Origin: Malus domestica
Lineage: Eukaryota; Streptophyta; Magnoliopsida; Rosales; Rosaceae
NCBI RefSeq assembly: GCF_042453785.1
Contig: NC_091669.1
Coordinates: forward strand, 10,676,501 to 10,740,500
Length of the DNA: 64,000 nt
Direction of reading: 5' to 3'
Part shown: one piece after another, positions 12,609 to 24,151 of the stretch
How the letters are laid out: the number at the start of each line of letters is the position of its first letter
Numbering within the stretch: the first letter of the stretch is position 1
Translations under genes and position numbers: made by a program
The notes under the pieces: model-generated
The model's input: only the letters and a program-made list of their open reading frames with translations
The model's database searches: none
Told to the model about the DNA's origin: nothing

Positions 12609-14060
12609 TCATAGGGAAATTTGATCAAGAAAACGTCCCAATGAATTGTAAGAGGAGCCACCAACCATCAGGGCTTTCTTGCTCTTCTCACTCATGTCCT
12701 TCACCCTCTTCCTCACATCACTATCCTTCTCCATCAACTCCTTTATCCCTCGCTCTAGTTCATGTGCCTTCACAACATTTGGGTACTCACCGTACAAGTC
12801 CCTCCTATACTCCATATTAACTTCCACGGCCAATCCTAATTCCCTCACCAACTCAAATGCATTTAGTTGTTGCTCCGCGTACACCGGCCAAGCGGCGACC
12901 GGCACGCCAAACCATAGGCTCTCCAACGTGGAATTCCACCCGCAATGGGACACGAACCCTCCGACGGCCGGGTGGGCTAGGATCGCCGTTTGCGGAGCCC
13001 AACCTATGACCTTCCCAATCCCAGCTGTCCGTTCGAGGAATCCTTCAGGTAGGACTGCCTTAGGATCCGAATAGTCACTAGGGGAAGCGATAATCCCCTT
13101 TGGTGGGGGCTGGCGCAGCGACCACAAGAAGCGATGCCCGCTCTGCTCCAGCCCCGATGCTATCTCCCTCACCTGGTCCTCACCAAAGCTTCCCATGCTC
13201 CCAAAGCACAGGAACACCACAGATGAATCGGGCTGGTCATCTAGCCACTCCAATATATCCGACTTCTGCTGAGCCTGCTTCGAACCCACTTCGGTTTCAC
13301 TGCTCTTTAGGTTCAGAATAGGTCCCACAGGGTACACAGGTGGGGTCTTACCATCAGAAAGTGAATCAAGGGCGTGTGATTCCAACTCAACGAACGTATT
13401 TATCAGAATACCCTTGAGTTCTCTAAACCTGTTGGCATAGCCAAGGAAAGCTTTCGCACCATCCTTGTCCAAAAGGACGCTTGGCAAAACTCCAGCCGGA
13501 ACCGAGTCGACAAAAGTTGGCAGTGTCAACTCAGCATCCGAGCCCTTGAACTCGCTTACGTGCTTGCCATACACGTCGCGAATCGTTTGGATATTAAGTA
13601 CCAGCCCGAGAAACCCGGCCGGCGAAGTGAAGAACATGTACGTAGGAACTCCGAAATCATTGGCCACGTCGATCATTGTCGTGCAAAACATGTCGATGAC
13701 AAACCCGGCAACCCGAGTCGACTCGGACTCTGACTCGGCGAGTTTGGAGACAGCATCTTTGACGTAGGGTTTGTGGCTCTCGATGAATTGGCTGCGGAAG
13801 GCGTTGGGACTTTTGCGCGTGTCGATGTCGGAGGCGGCCTGTGGGAGGGTGATGAAGTTGACACGTGACAACACGGGAGAGGATTGGAGGGAGGATATGT
13901 AGGCCTCTGTACCCTTGGATTCGAAGGGGAGCTTCATGATGAGGACTGTGATGAAGAGTTTCTCGTCTCGAGAGACAAGGAGCTTTGCCATCTCCACAGC
14001 GGAGATGAGGTGGCCGGTGCCGGCAGAGGGGATGAAGACGAGTTTCGTTGGTTGCTTCAT
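12609..14060 (-). CDS. UGT71-family UDP-glycosyltransferase (483 aa)
   Basis: Second intact UGT71 paralogue, single exon, 483 residues. Catalytic His17 (SAGTGH), Asp123 (GFVIDMFC), and PSPG box at residues 354-397 ending YAEQ, the glucose-type ending. It differs from the 5299-6714 gene by a longer loop before the donor domain (around residues 253-267) and a longer acidic insertion near residue 420. It shares the MKQPTKLVF-type start and the SSYNSLGR tail of the family. Expected role: glucosylation of phenolics in the cytosol; acceptor unknown. The relic at 7935-8740 is its nearest relative in the window, so it belongs to the duplicated unit. No frame damage seen. Confidence 0.93.
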   Translation of the reverse strand: MKQPTKLVFIPSAGTGHLISAVEMAKLLVSRDEKLFITVLIMKLPFESKGTEAYISSLQSSPVLSRVNFITLPQAASDIDTRKSPNAFRSQFIESHKPYVKDAVSKLAESESESTRVAGFVIDMFCTTMIDVANDFGVPTYMFFTSPAGFLGLVLNIQTIRDVYGKHVSEFKGSDAELTLPTFVDSVPAGVLPSVLLDKDGAKAFLGYANRFRELKGILINTFVELESHALDSLSDGKTPPVYPVGPILNLKSSETEVGSKQAQQKSDILEWLDDQPDSSVVFLCFGSMGSFGEDQVREIASGLEQSGHRFLWSLRQPPPKGIIASPSDYSDPKAVLPEGFLERTAGIGKVIGWAPQTAILAHPAVGGFVSHCGWNSTLESLWFGVPVAAWPVYAEQQLNAFELVRELGLAVEVNMEYRRDLYGEYPNVVKAHELERGIKELMEKDSDVRKRVKDMSEKSKKALMVGGSSYNSLGRFLDQISL

Positions 14061-16125
14061 TTGGAAATTTATTAGGAGTTTGATAGCTTTGGAGGAAATG
14101 AAAATTTAATTAGCTGATTGATGTACAAGCTTCTTTTCTTTAGATGTGTGTCTGTGTATGTCATATACTATATATATATACACACAGATAAATATATACT
14201 CACACACACACATTATAGATGTAAATGATGGAGGTGATGATCTCATGCCTTTGCTGGCATTGGTTAAATTGTTTAGTTAATTCGCAGGATATTTATAACA
14301 AAGACTTGAAAACCAAGAAAAGGACCTTTGGGGGTCAGAGAAAGTTTCATCATGCATGCCTCTTGGCCACAAATTTAGGCAGTCATAATACGAAGAGAAA
14401 TTGGAGTAGTGATCACGGGAATAGATAAGTTGTGTGAATACTCGAGAAAAATTATTAATAAAATAATACGATAAATTCTGTAAATGTTGGATAGAACGGG
14501 AGAGTTCTTTCGTTTTGAAATCCAACTACATAATATATATTTTAAGACTATCCAAATTATAAATAAAAACTCGAAAATAAATCGACGACCTGTAGTAGGA
14601 CTTATATAATAGAGGTGTACCCTAATAATTACTTTTTTTTTATTTTTTTATGAACCAACGTTATTATCTACATTAAAGGGGAGAAAGAATGGGCTTAAAG
14701 TTCACAATAGACTATCAATATTATAGTTCAAATTTATCTTCAGCGATAATCGTATATAAAAACTATCACTTATAAATAAAGAATAATATCATTAAATCGT
14801 AGTACGAAGTGACTAATAATCATTTTTTTAATAGTTACATAAAACATAATGTTTCTAACATTACTCGTCAATCAAACGGACTTAAGTTGAATTCAATTTT
14901 AGGCAACTTTTTTCTTTTTAATATGCTTTATTTCTCCACCCTCACTTCCACGAGCTTATTCTTCTTCGTTCAATATTTTTCTTATATACATTTCCAATAT
15001 TTTAAATGGAATTAATAAAGAAAGACACAATCACCTGAGCTGTGAAAGAACAAATTTGCTTTTTGACCTGGGGGAGTCGTAGCCGACAAGAATACTGCAG
15101 GCTGCGGCTGAAGAAAAAGACAGATTCCGAAAGCTGACCTCGCATGCACCTTTCACCTCATAATCTATATTCCTTTTCCTCTACAGGAGGATTACGATTT
15201 AATTATGTTAACATTTAATATTGATTTTTTTATAAATATAATAAAATAAAAAATAATATGTAAGAGGAGAAGACAAAAAAGATGAGAATAGGAGAAGAGA
15301 AAATTCAATATTGATTTTTTTATAATTATAATAAGACAAAAAATAATATATAAAAGGAGAAGAGGAAAAAGATGACTCTTTTGTAGTTATAACTTATATA
15401 CACATCAGCAGGTTTGAGGAAACAACGGAGCATGCATATTTATGACTCCCTTGCCACGTGGTATCTTACTATGTTAGTGATTTCCGCACTCTGATTTTTA
15501 AACTTACACTCTTTCGTTTAGATTTTTCTTTTATTTCCTACAGAAGGAGGTCTGAAAGGGGTGTGGAAATTGCTCCCGATAATGTGCACGTCGATTGACA
15601 TGGAAATTAAAAACTGCTCATCATGTATGCGTGACTAAAACAATAGAAGTACATATAAGTTGAGAGTTCCGATGTTTGATTAGCTTCGTTTTTGTTCTTT
15701 GTATTAGCCACATGGAAAAATATCAAGAGAATTATCTTAAACATAAAGACTTTGTAATCTCTTTGACATCTCGTATTTTTTACATAATACCCCATAATGT
15801 TATGAAAATTAACTTAAACTGTGAGGTACGTAGCAAGTTCCTAAAAGATCCTATTTTTTAGAGAGTTTCCTTGACATTTCTCTTGATCATATGTGTAACA
15901 TGAAAGTACAAAGATGAAAGATGATGAATTGGAGATTAGCAAAAGCCAATCGCTATCAAATTAATAAAAAAGGGGAACTTTATTAGAAGTGTGACTGGTG
16001 AGTCTTTTTTTACACCTTCAAGCAACAAAAGATCCATAGAGGCTCATACGTACATTGCAACTAAGAAATCATTGGACTTTTGATTTGTTATTATGCTAAC
16101 AAGATAATTAAGCTGCACTAATTAA
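14061..16125. other. Intergenic, repeats only
   Basis: Contains a (TA)n/(CA)n run at about 14167-14210 upstream of the 12609-14060 gene and a block near 14633-14735 related to 12190-12300 (LINE 3'-end-like). It also has two similar AT-rich blocks near 15215-15290 and 15308-15375. Short open frames have no recognisable product. No gene seen. Confidence 0.6.
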
Positions 16126-17544
16126 TCACAGGAAGATCTGATCAATGAGACGGCCCAATGATGAGTGTGAGGAACCACCATCCATCAACGCTCTCCTGCT
16201 CTTCTCACTCATCCCCTGCACCTTCTTCCTCTGCTCACTCTCAACCTCCATCACCTCCCTTATCCCTCTCTCTATCTCCTCCGCCCTCACCACCACCTCC
16301 CCTTCCCTCCTGTAATCCATCTTAATCTCCACCGCCAGTACCAACTCCCTCACCAGCTCAAAAGCATTCAAATGCTGCTCCGCGTACATTGGCCAAGCCG
16401 CAACTGGCACCCCGTACCAGAGACTCTCTAGGGTTGAATTCCACCCGCAATGGGACACGAACCCACCCACCGATGGATGGCCCAAGACCGCAACTTGCGG
16501 GGCCCATCCTATGACCTTCCCTGTCCCGGCCGTGCGGTCGAGGAACCCTTGGGGCAGGACTCCGCTGGGATCAGCATAATCACTGGCGAATGGAAGCTCC
16601 CCCTTTGGCGGGGGCTGGCGTAGGGACCACAAGAATCGGAGGCCGCAGTGCTCAAGCGCGGCGGCTATCTCCTTCACTTGGTCCCCACCAAAGCATCCCA
16701 TGCTCCCAAAGCACAGGAACACCACCGACAAAGGAGGTTGATCATCAAGCCACTCCAAAATTTCCTTCTTTTTGGCCAGCTCCGAGCCTTCAGGGTCACT
16801 CTTCAAGTTCAGTATGGGCCCTACAGGGTACAGCGGCGGGGTTTTGCAGTCGGTAAGAGCTCCGAGGCCGTGGGATTCTAGCTCCATGAAGGTGTTTACC
16901 AAAATCCCCTTGGTTTCTCTGAACCTTCTGGCATGGTTGATGAACTCTGTGGCGCTATCCTTGTCCAGATACATGCCAGGCAAGACTCTAGCAGGCATTG
17001 GGTTGACAAGACATGGCAAAACCAAATCAGGATCCGATTCCTTCAGCTCAGTGCAGTCCTTGTTCTGCTCGTCATGAAGGGTTTGGAGGTGGAGCACAAG
17101 CCCGAGAAAGCCTGCGCCGGACGTGAAGAAGACGTAGGTAGGAACCCCAAACTCATTGGCCACGTCTATCATGGTGGTGCAGAACATGTCGATGACAAAC
17201 CCGACTAGCCTGGGCTTGCAATCAGACTGAAGGGCCTCACTAGTGAGCTTCGCGACTGCATCTCTGACGTGTTGTTTGTGATTTTCAACGAATAGCTTCA
17301 GGAAGAGGCTGGTCTTAATACCCTTCGTCTCTACGGCTTCCTCCGGGAGGTTGATGAATCTGATACGTTCGGCGTCGTCAGCACCCTTGAGCTTCAAGTT
17401 GTACTCCAAGGGCAGCTTCATGGTGAGTACTGTGATGAAAAGCCGGTCGTCTCGAGCAACTAAGAGCTTTGCGATCTCGAACGAGGACGCAAGATGGCCA
17501 ATACCTATCGCAGGAATGAACACTAGCTCTGCAGCTTGCTTCAT
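16126..17544 (-). CDS. UGT71-family UDP-glycosyltransferase (472 aa)
   Basis: Third intact UGT71 paralogue of the minus-strand array, single exon, 472 residues. Catalytic His17 (AIGIGH), Asp119 (GFVIDMFC), PSPG box at residues 347-390 ending YAEQ. The hinge motif LRQPPPKG and the tail [13 protein letters not shown] match the other two. The coding region is more G+C-rich than its flanks, as in the sister genes. Likely a UDP-glucose-dependent phenolic glucosyltransferase; which acceptor (phloretin, flavonol or other) cannot be told. The upstream region has a (TC)n(TA)n tract close to the probable transcription start. Confidence 0.93.
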   Translation of the reverse strand: MKQAAELVFIPAIGIGHLASSFEIAKLLVARDDRLFITVLTMKLPLEYNLKLKGADDAERIRFINLPEEAVETKGIKTSLFLKLFVENHKQHVRDAVAKLTSEALQSDCKPRLVGFVIDMFCTTMIDVANEFGVPTYVFFTSGAGFLGLVLHLQTLHDEQNKDCTELKESDPDLVLPCLVNPMPARVLPGMYLDKDSATEFINHARRFRETKGILVNTFMELESHGLGALTDCKTPPLYPVGPILNLKSDPEGSELAKKKEILEWLDDQPPLSVVFLCFGSMGCFGGDQVKEIAAALEHCGLRFLWSLRQPPPKGELPFASDYADPSGVLPQGFLDRTAGTGKVIGWAPQVAVLGHPSVGGFVSHCGWNSTLESLWYGVPVAAWPMYAEQHLNAFELVRELVLAVEIKMDYRREGEVVVRAEEIERGIREVMEVESEQRKKVQGMSEKSRRALMDGGSSHSSLGRLIDQIFL

Positions 17545-17632
17545 TTTGGAGACGAAAAATAAGTGAGATGGAGATAACTACAGATTATCGGTGCTAAGTT
17601 TAAGTGTTCACTGGTGAATGATGAGATAGGAT

Positions 17633-17636
<4 letters not shown>

Positions 17637-17681
<45 letters not shown>
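17637..17681. repeat. (TC)n(TA)n microsatellite in the promoter of the 16126-17544 gene
   Basis: A run of CT repeats followed directly by TA repeats, about 95-140 bases upstream of the ATG. Such tracts sit near plant core promoters, and the TA half could act as the TATA region. It is likely to vary in length between individuals. Confidence 0.8.
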
Positions 17682-17682
<1 letters not shown>

Positions 17683-17689
17683 ACACTAA

Positions 17690-18494
17690 GTATGTATGTG
17701 TATACATATCGAAGCATGCACATGGATTGTGGTGTTTTATATAACAAATATAAACCACTCACAATTCTTGGAGCTTTCCCTTGGCCCAACCACGAAAGGA
17801 CGTACAAAGCTTTCATGTTATCTTTTTAGTAACGACAGTGCTAATGACCTTTTGAGGTGATAAATCCTGCATTGCCACACACATAACGATGTTTATATGT
17901 ATATGGTGTACGTAAGGAAATCGGTTTCTTCCGTAAGGGAAAAAGGAGAAGCACCAAAGTATATTTAAGTAGAAAGTTGGAAAAGAAAATCTCCATACGG
18001 CTCAACAAAGTTAAAATAAGCAAAAGCATTTTTTTAAGTCTTGGCAGCAACGAAAACTTAGTAGAAGATACTACAATCCGATTATTGTATATAAATGAAC
18101 CTTTTGTCTGACAAGAATATGGATCGTAATAAAAAGTTAAAAAGAAAGATAGGATCATAAAATAATCATGAAAATTAGAGCTTTTACGTGTTGTATCAGA
18201 GAACCCAACGAGATTCGGAAAAGAAAGTGGAACAGAATAAACAGAGAAGAATACCTAGTGAAAGGACTTCCTCCCATTTCTGCACAGAGGAAAATGTCCG
18301 TCTGCAGCTACACCACTAGAACTTCCCTTCAATGGGCAGGGCACAACGGAGCTGTCTGTTTTAGTTTTTGATGGAGATTTCCGCGGCCAGATGCGGTTTC
18401 CTCATGTGCCCTGTAACATGACCAAATTACAGATTTTCTTTCACAGAATTATAACCAATTTAACCTTCAAAAGAACGAAAAGTTTAATATTTTC
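17690..18494. other. Intergenic, no gene seen
   Basis: Mostly AT-rich sequence between the UGT71 array and the second copy of the segmental duplication. Nothing recognisable. Confidence 0.5.
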
Positions 18495-19262
18495 CTCATT
18501 CATGACTGTATGTGACTCAGTAACGTGAGAGCGTATATACGTAGTTCACTTTAACAATATACATATCAGGAAAGTATAAGACTGCAAGGTAACATATGAT
18601 ATACTGGCCTTATGACTCTCTATCTTATCCACTGCAGAGAACACATTACTGAACTCCATAGCAAACATATGATGGCCTTGATGGGAAATATATCCCATGC
18701 TGCCAATTCACATTTATATACTTACTACCAGTTTAGCAAGCATCCTTCCTAAATTATTATTGCCCAACCAATTCTAAAAATTATTATTGCCTGCTTCACA
18801 ACTTCCATATAGAATCCAGATGGCATATTCCATATTTGGGTTGTTGTACGAAAGCGACAGATATGAGATCAATACATAAGCAAGGCAAAGTTTGATAAAT
18901 ACTGAAATCCAAATAACCCAAGGATTTATACTGTAGTTGAGAATAAACCTACGTTTAGTTTGGAGACGGCAAGGAAATTCCAGTAATAAGAAAGGGGATT
19001 ACAAAAGTGTTTTACATCTCACAAACCCAAATCCCACATGCACCCAAGCTTACATAATGTGGAACCAAAAGTAAAGGAACTATGTCCTACATCATTACAT
19101 ATTCATCAGTGTTTCGCCTCTGCCAATACAAAGCTTCCATACACTGATGAACAACACAAGTTACTTTGGGTGTAGTACCAAGAAATAGACTCTTATTCAA
19201 CCACTTCTTAGCGGCTCTCGGTGCACAATTAAATGCATATAAACAAGTGTGTTAGAGAAGTC

Positions 19263-19264
<2 letters not shown>
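18495..19264. repeat. Segmental duplication, copy 2, left part
   Basis: Matches window positions 1 to about 771 almost base for base. Ends with the LINE target-site duplication TGTGTTAGAGAAGTCAA at 19248-19264. Continues on the far side of the insertion at 27417. Confidence 0.95.
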
Positions 19265-19294
<30 letters not shown>

Positions 19295-19889
19295 AGCCTT
19301 TTCCCACTAAGTGGGGTCGGCTATATGAATCCTAGAACGCCATTGCGCTCGGTTTTGTGTCATGTCCTCCGTTAGATCCAAGTACTCTAAGCCTTTTCTT
19401 AGAGTCTCTTCCAAAGTTTTCCTAGGTCTTCCTCTACCCCTTCGGCCCTGAACCTCTGTCCCGTAGTCACATCTTCGAACCGGAGCGTCAGTCGGCCTTC
19501 TTTGCACATGTCCAAATCACCGGAACCGATTTTCTCTCATCTTTCCTTCAATTTCGGCTACTCCTACTTTACCTCGGATATCCTCATTCTCAATCTTATC
19601 CTTTCTCGTGTGCCCACACATCCCACGAAGCATCCTCATCTCTGCTACACCCATTTTGTGTACGTGTTGATGTTTCACCGCCCAACATTCTGTGCCATAC
19701 AACATCGCTGGCCTTATTGCCGTCTTATAAAATTTTCCCTTGAGCTTCAGTGGCCTACGACGGTCACACAACAATGCTGGATGCACTCTTACACTTCATC
19801 CATCCAGCTCGTATTCTATGGTTGAGATCTCCATCTAATTCTCCGTTCTCTTGTAAGATAGATCCTAGGTAGCGAAAACGGTCGCTTTT
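19265..19889 (-). mobile_element. RTE LINE 3' end with (TTG)n tail, truncated
   Basis: On the minus strand this encodes the last about 190 residues of the LINE protein (through [14 protein letters not shown] and RIHIADPT, then a stop), with frame breaks, followed by a short 3' end and a (TTG)n tail (the (CAA)n run at 19262-19294 on the plus strand). It is homologous to 24161-24740 with scattered differences, so it comes from a different LINE copy. The junction to LTR-like sequence lies near 19889, in a shared TTTGTG. Confidence 0.9.
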
Positions 19890-21329
19890 TGTGATCTTCG
19901 CTAAATTGCTCCGGTCATTAGTGTGGATAAGTATATAAATGGATAGAGATAGGAAAGCAAACACAAGATGTACGTGGTTCACCCAGATTGGCTACGTCCA
20001 CGGAATAGAAGAGTTCTCATTAATTGTGAAGGGTTTACACAAGTACATAGGTTCAAGCTCTCCTTTAGTGAGTACAAGTGAATGATTTAGTACAAATGAC
20101 ATTAGAGTACAAATGACATTAGGAAATATTGTGGGAGAATGATCTCGTAATCACGAAACTTCTAAGTATCGGAGTGTGGTATCATCTTGACTTGCCTTAT
20201 CTGTCTCATAGGTAGATGTGGCAACTTCTCTGGAAGTACTCTTCCTCCATCCAGGGGTGGTATCTTTAACTGGTGGAGATGCACAAGGTAATGTATCAAT
20301 TTCACTTGAAGCTTACTTGTAGTTTCAGGCTTGGTCAAGCGCGATACAAACCATGTAGTAGGAGTCCCCCAAGTCGCCGAGCTAGGGGATTTGCTGAAAG
20401 AGGTGACAGACAAGGTAAGCAATCAGAGCTCCGGCTGATTGTTCACCTTCTCCCCATCTTGCAGCAGCATGAAGGATAAAGAGAAGAAAAATGAGAAGAG
20501 ATGATATGGGATACTTTTGCTTTTGAAGAAGTAACTTTCCACAGGCTTATTCTTGAACTGAGCTGGAGGGTTTTCTGGTTTCCTCCAGAGTATAAGGCCG
20601 ACTGAAGAATTTGAGGGTCAAAACAAGTCCATCAAATCTAGAGTACGTTCGACCCTGCTGATATGGGATACTTTTGCTTTTGACAGAGTAATGGATGGAT
20701 CGGCACGTGTGCTGTTACGCTTGTCTCCACATGCTTCCTTGTATCCTTCGCACTTGCCCTATCTGTTCCTCAAGCAGATGCGGTATCTTCCCTGGCAACA
20801 TAAGATGTTGAAGATGAGTACTCGAGAGCAATGCCAGGTAAGTAATCAGATAAGGGGTTCCAGGCTGTCAGTTCCTGGCTGGGAGCTTGATTTCCAGTGC
20901 TGACTGATTGCTCTCTTTCTCCTTGTCTTGCAGGTAAAAACAAGGCCAAAGGAAAAGACAGGGAAAAAGCATGATATGGGATACTCTTGCTTTTAACCCT
21001 GATGATATGAGATATTCTTGCTCTAGTATAGCTTGTTTGCAAAGGTATTATCGGGGGGAAAGAAAGCTGAATATTTCGAAAGGCTTCGTTGGGAGTGCCC
21101 TCTCAGATACGAGGAAGGGTTGAGCATTTTTGCAGGTCTGCCTGTCCGTTGGGGATGGAGGTCGACATATATAGGAGTCTCCCTAACAACAAGTAGTAAT
21201 GCTATTCCTTTACCCTGCTTGGTCATAGCACGGTAGTGGGAGCTGCCAGCTTCACATGTTTTAACTCTGTCAGAGCACTTTGAAAAAGTGGTATGTGTTA
21301 TCTGGCTCTCGAGATTCGGAGAACGATGC

Positions 21330-23060
21330 TTCTTCGATTTTTGAGAAAGCAATCATGGTGGGGGTCTGGCTCTCGAGATTCGGGGAGCAGTGTCTCTTCG
21401 ATTTTTGAGAAAGTAATCATGTTGGGAGTCTGGCTCTCGAGATTCGGAAGGCGGTGCCTCTTCGATTTTGGAGTAAGCAATCTTGTTGGGAGTGTTTTCT
21501 CGGATGTGAGTAAATGTTGGGCATGTTTGCTAGTCTACCTTGCCACGAAGCACGGAGGTTGACACACAGGGACTTTCCAATTATCCAGCAGTGGTACTGT
21601 TCCTTTACCCTTGTGGGTAATAATATGGTAGCTAGACCTTCAAAATTTATGTGTCTAAACTTTGTTAGTGCTGTTTCTTTGCTATTCTTTTACCTTTCTT
21701 GGTCAGAGCGATGTAGTGGGAGCTGCAAGCTTCACGTGCTCAACTTTGGCAGAGACTTTGACAAAGTTATCTGTGGTACCCATGAGCTATTGTTGCGTGT
21801 GGGAAGTGGGTGATTGAACAGTAAGATTCATGTGCTTTCTACTTCACCAGAAGTCTTCGACAGAATGCCCATAATTTCCGCAAAGCTAAGTGTGCGTGTG
21901 ACAGGTGCTGACAAGGCTAGAAAAGAAGGTGCCTCTTCGATTTCTGAGATCGGCCCTCGTGGTCTCTGAGCAGCCCAGCTTTTGAGAAAGCGAGCGCCTC
22001 TTCGATTGATTCGGATAACGATGCCTCTTCGATTTTTGAGAAAGCGATCATGCTGGGGGTCTGGCTCTCGAGATTCGGGGAGCAGTGTCTCTTCGATTTT
22101 TGAGAAAGTAATCATGTTGGGAGTCTGGCTCTCGAGATTCGGAGGGCGGTGCCTCTTCGATTTTGGAGCAAGCAATCTTGTTGGGAGTTTTCTCGAATGT
22201 GAGTAAAGGTTGGGCATGTTTGCTAATCTACCTTGCCACGAAGCACAGAGGTTGACACACAGGGACTTTCCAATTATCCAGCAATGGTACTGTTCCTTTA
22301 CCCTCTCTTCGATTTTTGAGAAAGTAGTTATGTTGGGAGTCTGGCTCTCGAGATTCGGAGGACGGTGCCTCTTCGATTTTGGAGCAAGCAATCTTATTGG
22401 GAGTGTTTTCTCGAATGTGAGTAAAGGTTGGGCATGTTTGCTAGTCTACCTTGCCACGAGGCACAGAGGTTGACACACAGGGACTTTCCAATTATCCAAC
22501 AGTGGTACTGTTCCTTTACCCTTGTGGGTAATAATATGGTAGCTAGACCTTCAAAATTTATGGGTCTAAACTTTGTTAGTGCTGTTTCTTTGCTATTCTT
22601 TTACCCTTCTTGGTCAGAGCGATGTAGTGGGAGCTGCAAGCTTCACGTGCTCAACTTTGGCAGAGAACTTTGGCAAAGTTATCTGTGGTACCCATGAGCT
22701 ATTGCTGCGTGTGGGAAGTGGGTGATTGGACAGTAAGATTCATGTGTTTTCTACTTCCCCAGAAGTCTTCGACAGAATACCCATAATTTCCGTAAAGCTG
22801 AGTGTGCGTGTGACAGGTGCTGACAAGGCTGGAAAAGTAGGTGCCTCTTCGATTTCTGAGATCGGCCCTCGTGGTCTCTGAGGAGCCCAGCTTTTGAGGA
22901 AGGGAGCGCCTCTTCGATTTCTGAGATCGGCTTTCGTGGTCTTTGAGCAGCCCAACTTTTGAGAAAGCAAACACCTCTTCGATTTATGAGATCAACCCTC
23001 GTGGTCTCTAAGCAGCCCAGCTTTTGAGAAAGCAAACGCCTCTTCGATTTCTGAGCAAGC
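21330..23060. repeat. Array of CTTCGATTT-containing repeats
   Basis: About fifteen occurrences of CTTCGATTT or close variants. They fall in larger units: a block at about 21380-21830 is repeated at about 22090-22310 and 22310-22735. The last part is a clean 65-bp tandem repeat with starts at 22843, 22908, 22973 and a partial unit at 23038. The units encode no long frame in the sense direction. They lie inside the LTR-type fossil, upstream of its open frame. Confidence 0.85.
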
Positions 23061-23216
23061 GCCTCTTCGATGTCTGAAGCTCCGTTGAGTGCAGCTTTTT
23101 ATAGGGGCTGGCATTAAGTTCCAAAGCACACTTGAATCTCCACCAGTAGAAGCTCCATTCTTGCACTTCTAAGATCTTGATTTGTCCGACCTCTTCTCTC
23201 TTCAATACCTTTGAAA

Positions 23217-23891
23217 ATGTCTGGCCCCTCCGACCGTCGTTTTGACTTGAACCTTGTTGAAGAGGCAGCCCCGCCTTCTCCAGACAACATATGGCGCCCA
23301 TCCTTCGTCTCCCCTACTGGTCCTCTTACCGTTGGGGATTCCGTGATGAAGAATGATATGACCGCTGCGGTGGTGGCCAGGAACCTTCTCACTCCCAAAG
23401 ATAACAGACTACTTTCCAAACGGTCTGATGAGTTAGCTGTTAAGGATTCACTGGCTCTCAGTGTTCAGTGTGCAGGTTCTGTGTCTAATATGGCCCAACG
23501 CCTATTTGCTCGAACCCGCCAAGTTGAATCATTGGCGGCTGAAGTGATGAGTCTCAAACAGGAGATTAGAGGGCTCAAGCATGAGAATAAACAGTTGCAC
23601 CGGCTCGCACATGACTATGCTACAAACATGAAGAGGAAACTTGACCAGATGAAGGAAACTGATGGTCAGGTTTTACTTGATCATCAGAGATTTGTGGGTT
23701 TGTTCCAAAGGCATTTATTGCCTTCGTCTTCTGGGGCTGTACCGCGTAATGAAGCTCCAAATGATCAACCTCTGATGCCTCCTCCTTCTAGGGTTCTGTC
23801 CAGTACTGAGGCTCCGAATGATCCCCCTCCGATGCCTTCTCTTTCTGGGGCTCTACTGACTGCTGAGACTTCTCCTAAGCAACCTTTGTGA
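23217..23891 (+). CDS. Coiled-coil protein of the LTR-type element, unknown function
   Basis: Open frame of 224 residues from MSGPSDRRFDLNLVEE (an in-frame ATG lies two codons earlier, at 23211). Visible parts: an acidic N-terminus; a polar central stretch; a predicted coiled coil at about residues 95-140 (QVESLAAEVMSLKQEI, then LKHENKQLHRLA); and a C-terminal tail with a repeated proline-rich unit (EAPNDQPLMPPPS, then EAPNDPPPMPSLS). No zinc knuckle, protease or polymerase motif. I associate it with multi-copy, unnamed proteins in apple annotations, but could not check this. It sits after a long repeat-rich leader. It could be a gag-like remnant of the element or a captured host frame. Confidence 0.55.
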   Translation: MSGPSDRRFDLNLVEEAAPPSPDNIWRPSFVSPTGPLTVGDSVMKNDMTAAVVARNLLTPKDNRLLSKRSDELAVKDSLALSVQCAGSVSNMAQRLFARTRQVESLAAEVMSLKQEIRGLKHENKQLHRLAHDYATNMKRKLDQMKETDGQVLLDHQRFVGLFQRHLLPSSSGAVPRNEAPNDQPLMPPPSRVLSSTEAPNDPPPMPSLSGALLTAETSPKQPL

Positions 23892-24151
23892 AGGCTCCAT
23901 CTTGTTTGTTTATTTTGACTCATGTATATGTATATATTTGTAGCTTATCGGGGATATCAATAAATAAGTTTTCCTTCATTTCAACGTATTGTGTTAAATA
24001 CACCAAAGCCTTCTTCGCTAAGTTCTTTGAATTTTCTTTTGTTGAAGCTTGTATGTTGAAGCTTTCTGAGTGGAGCATGTAGGTTGGGGTAGTGTTCCCT
24101 TAATTTTTCGAGTGAGGAAAACTTCTCGGTTGGAGACTTGGAAAATCCAAG

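Noticed and set aside
17541-17816. 91-codon minus-strand frame with an Arg-Glu repeat
   Set aside because: It is a translation of the (TC)n(TA)n microsatellite and promoter, with no homology.
19262-19294. (CAA)n run as an independent microsatellite
   Set aside because: It is the (TTG)n tail of the LINE on the minus strand and abuts the target-site duplication.
22843-23060. 65-bp repeats considered as a CRISPR-like array
   Set aside because: The units are contiguous with no unique spacers, and the genome is a plant.
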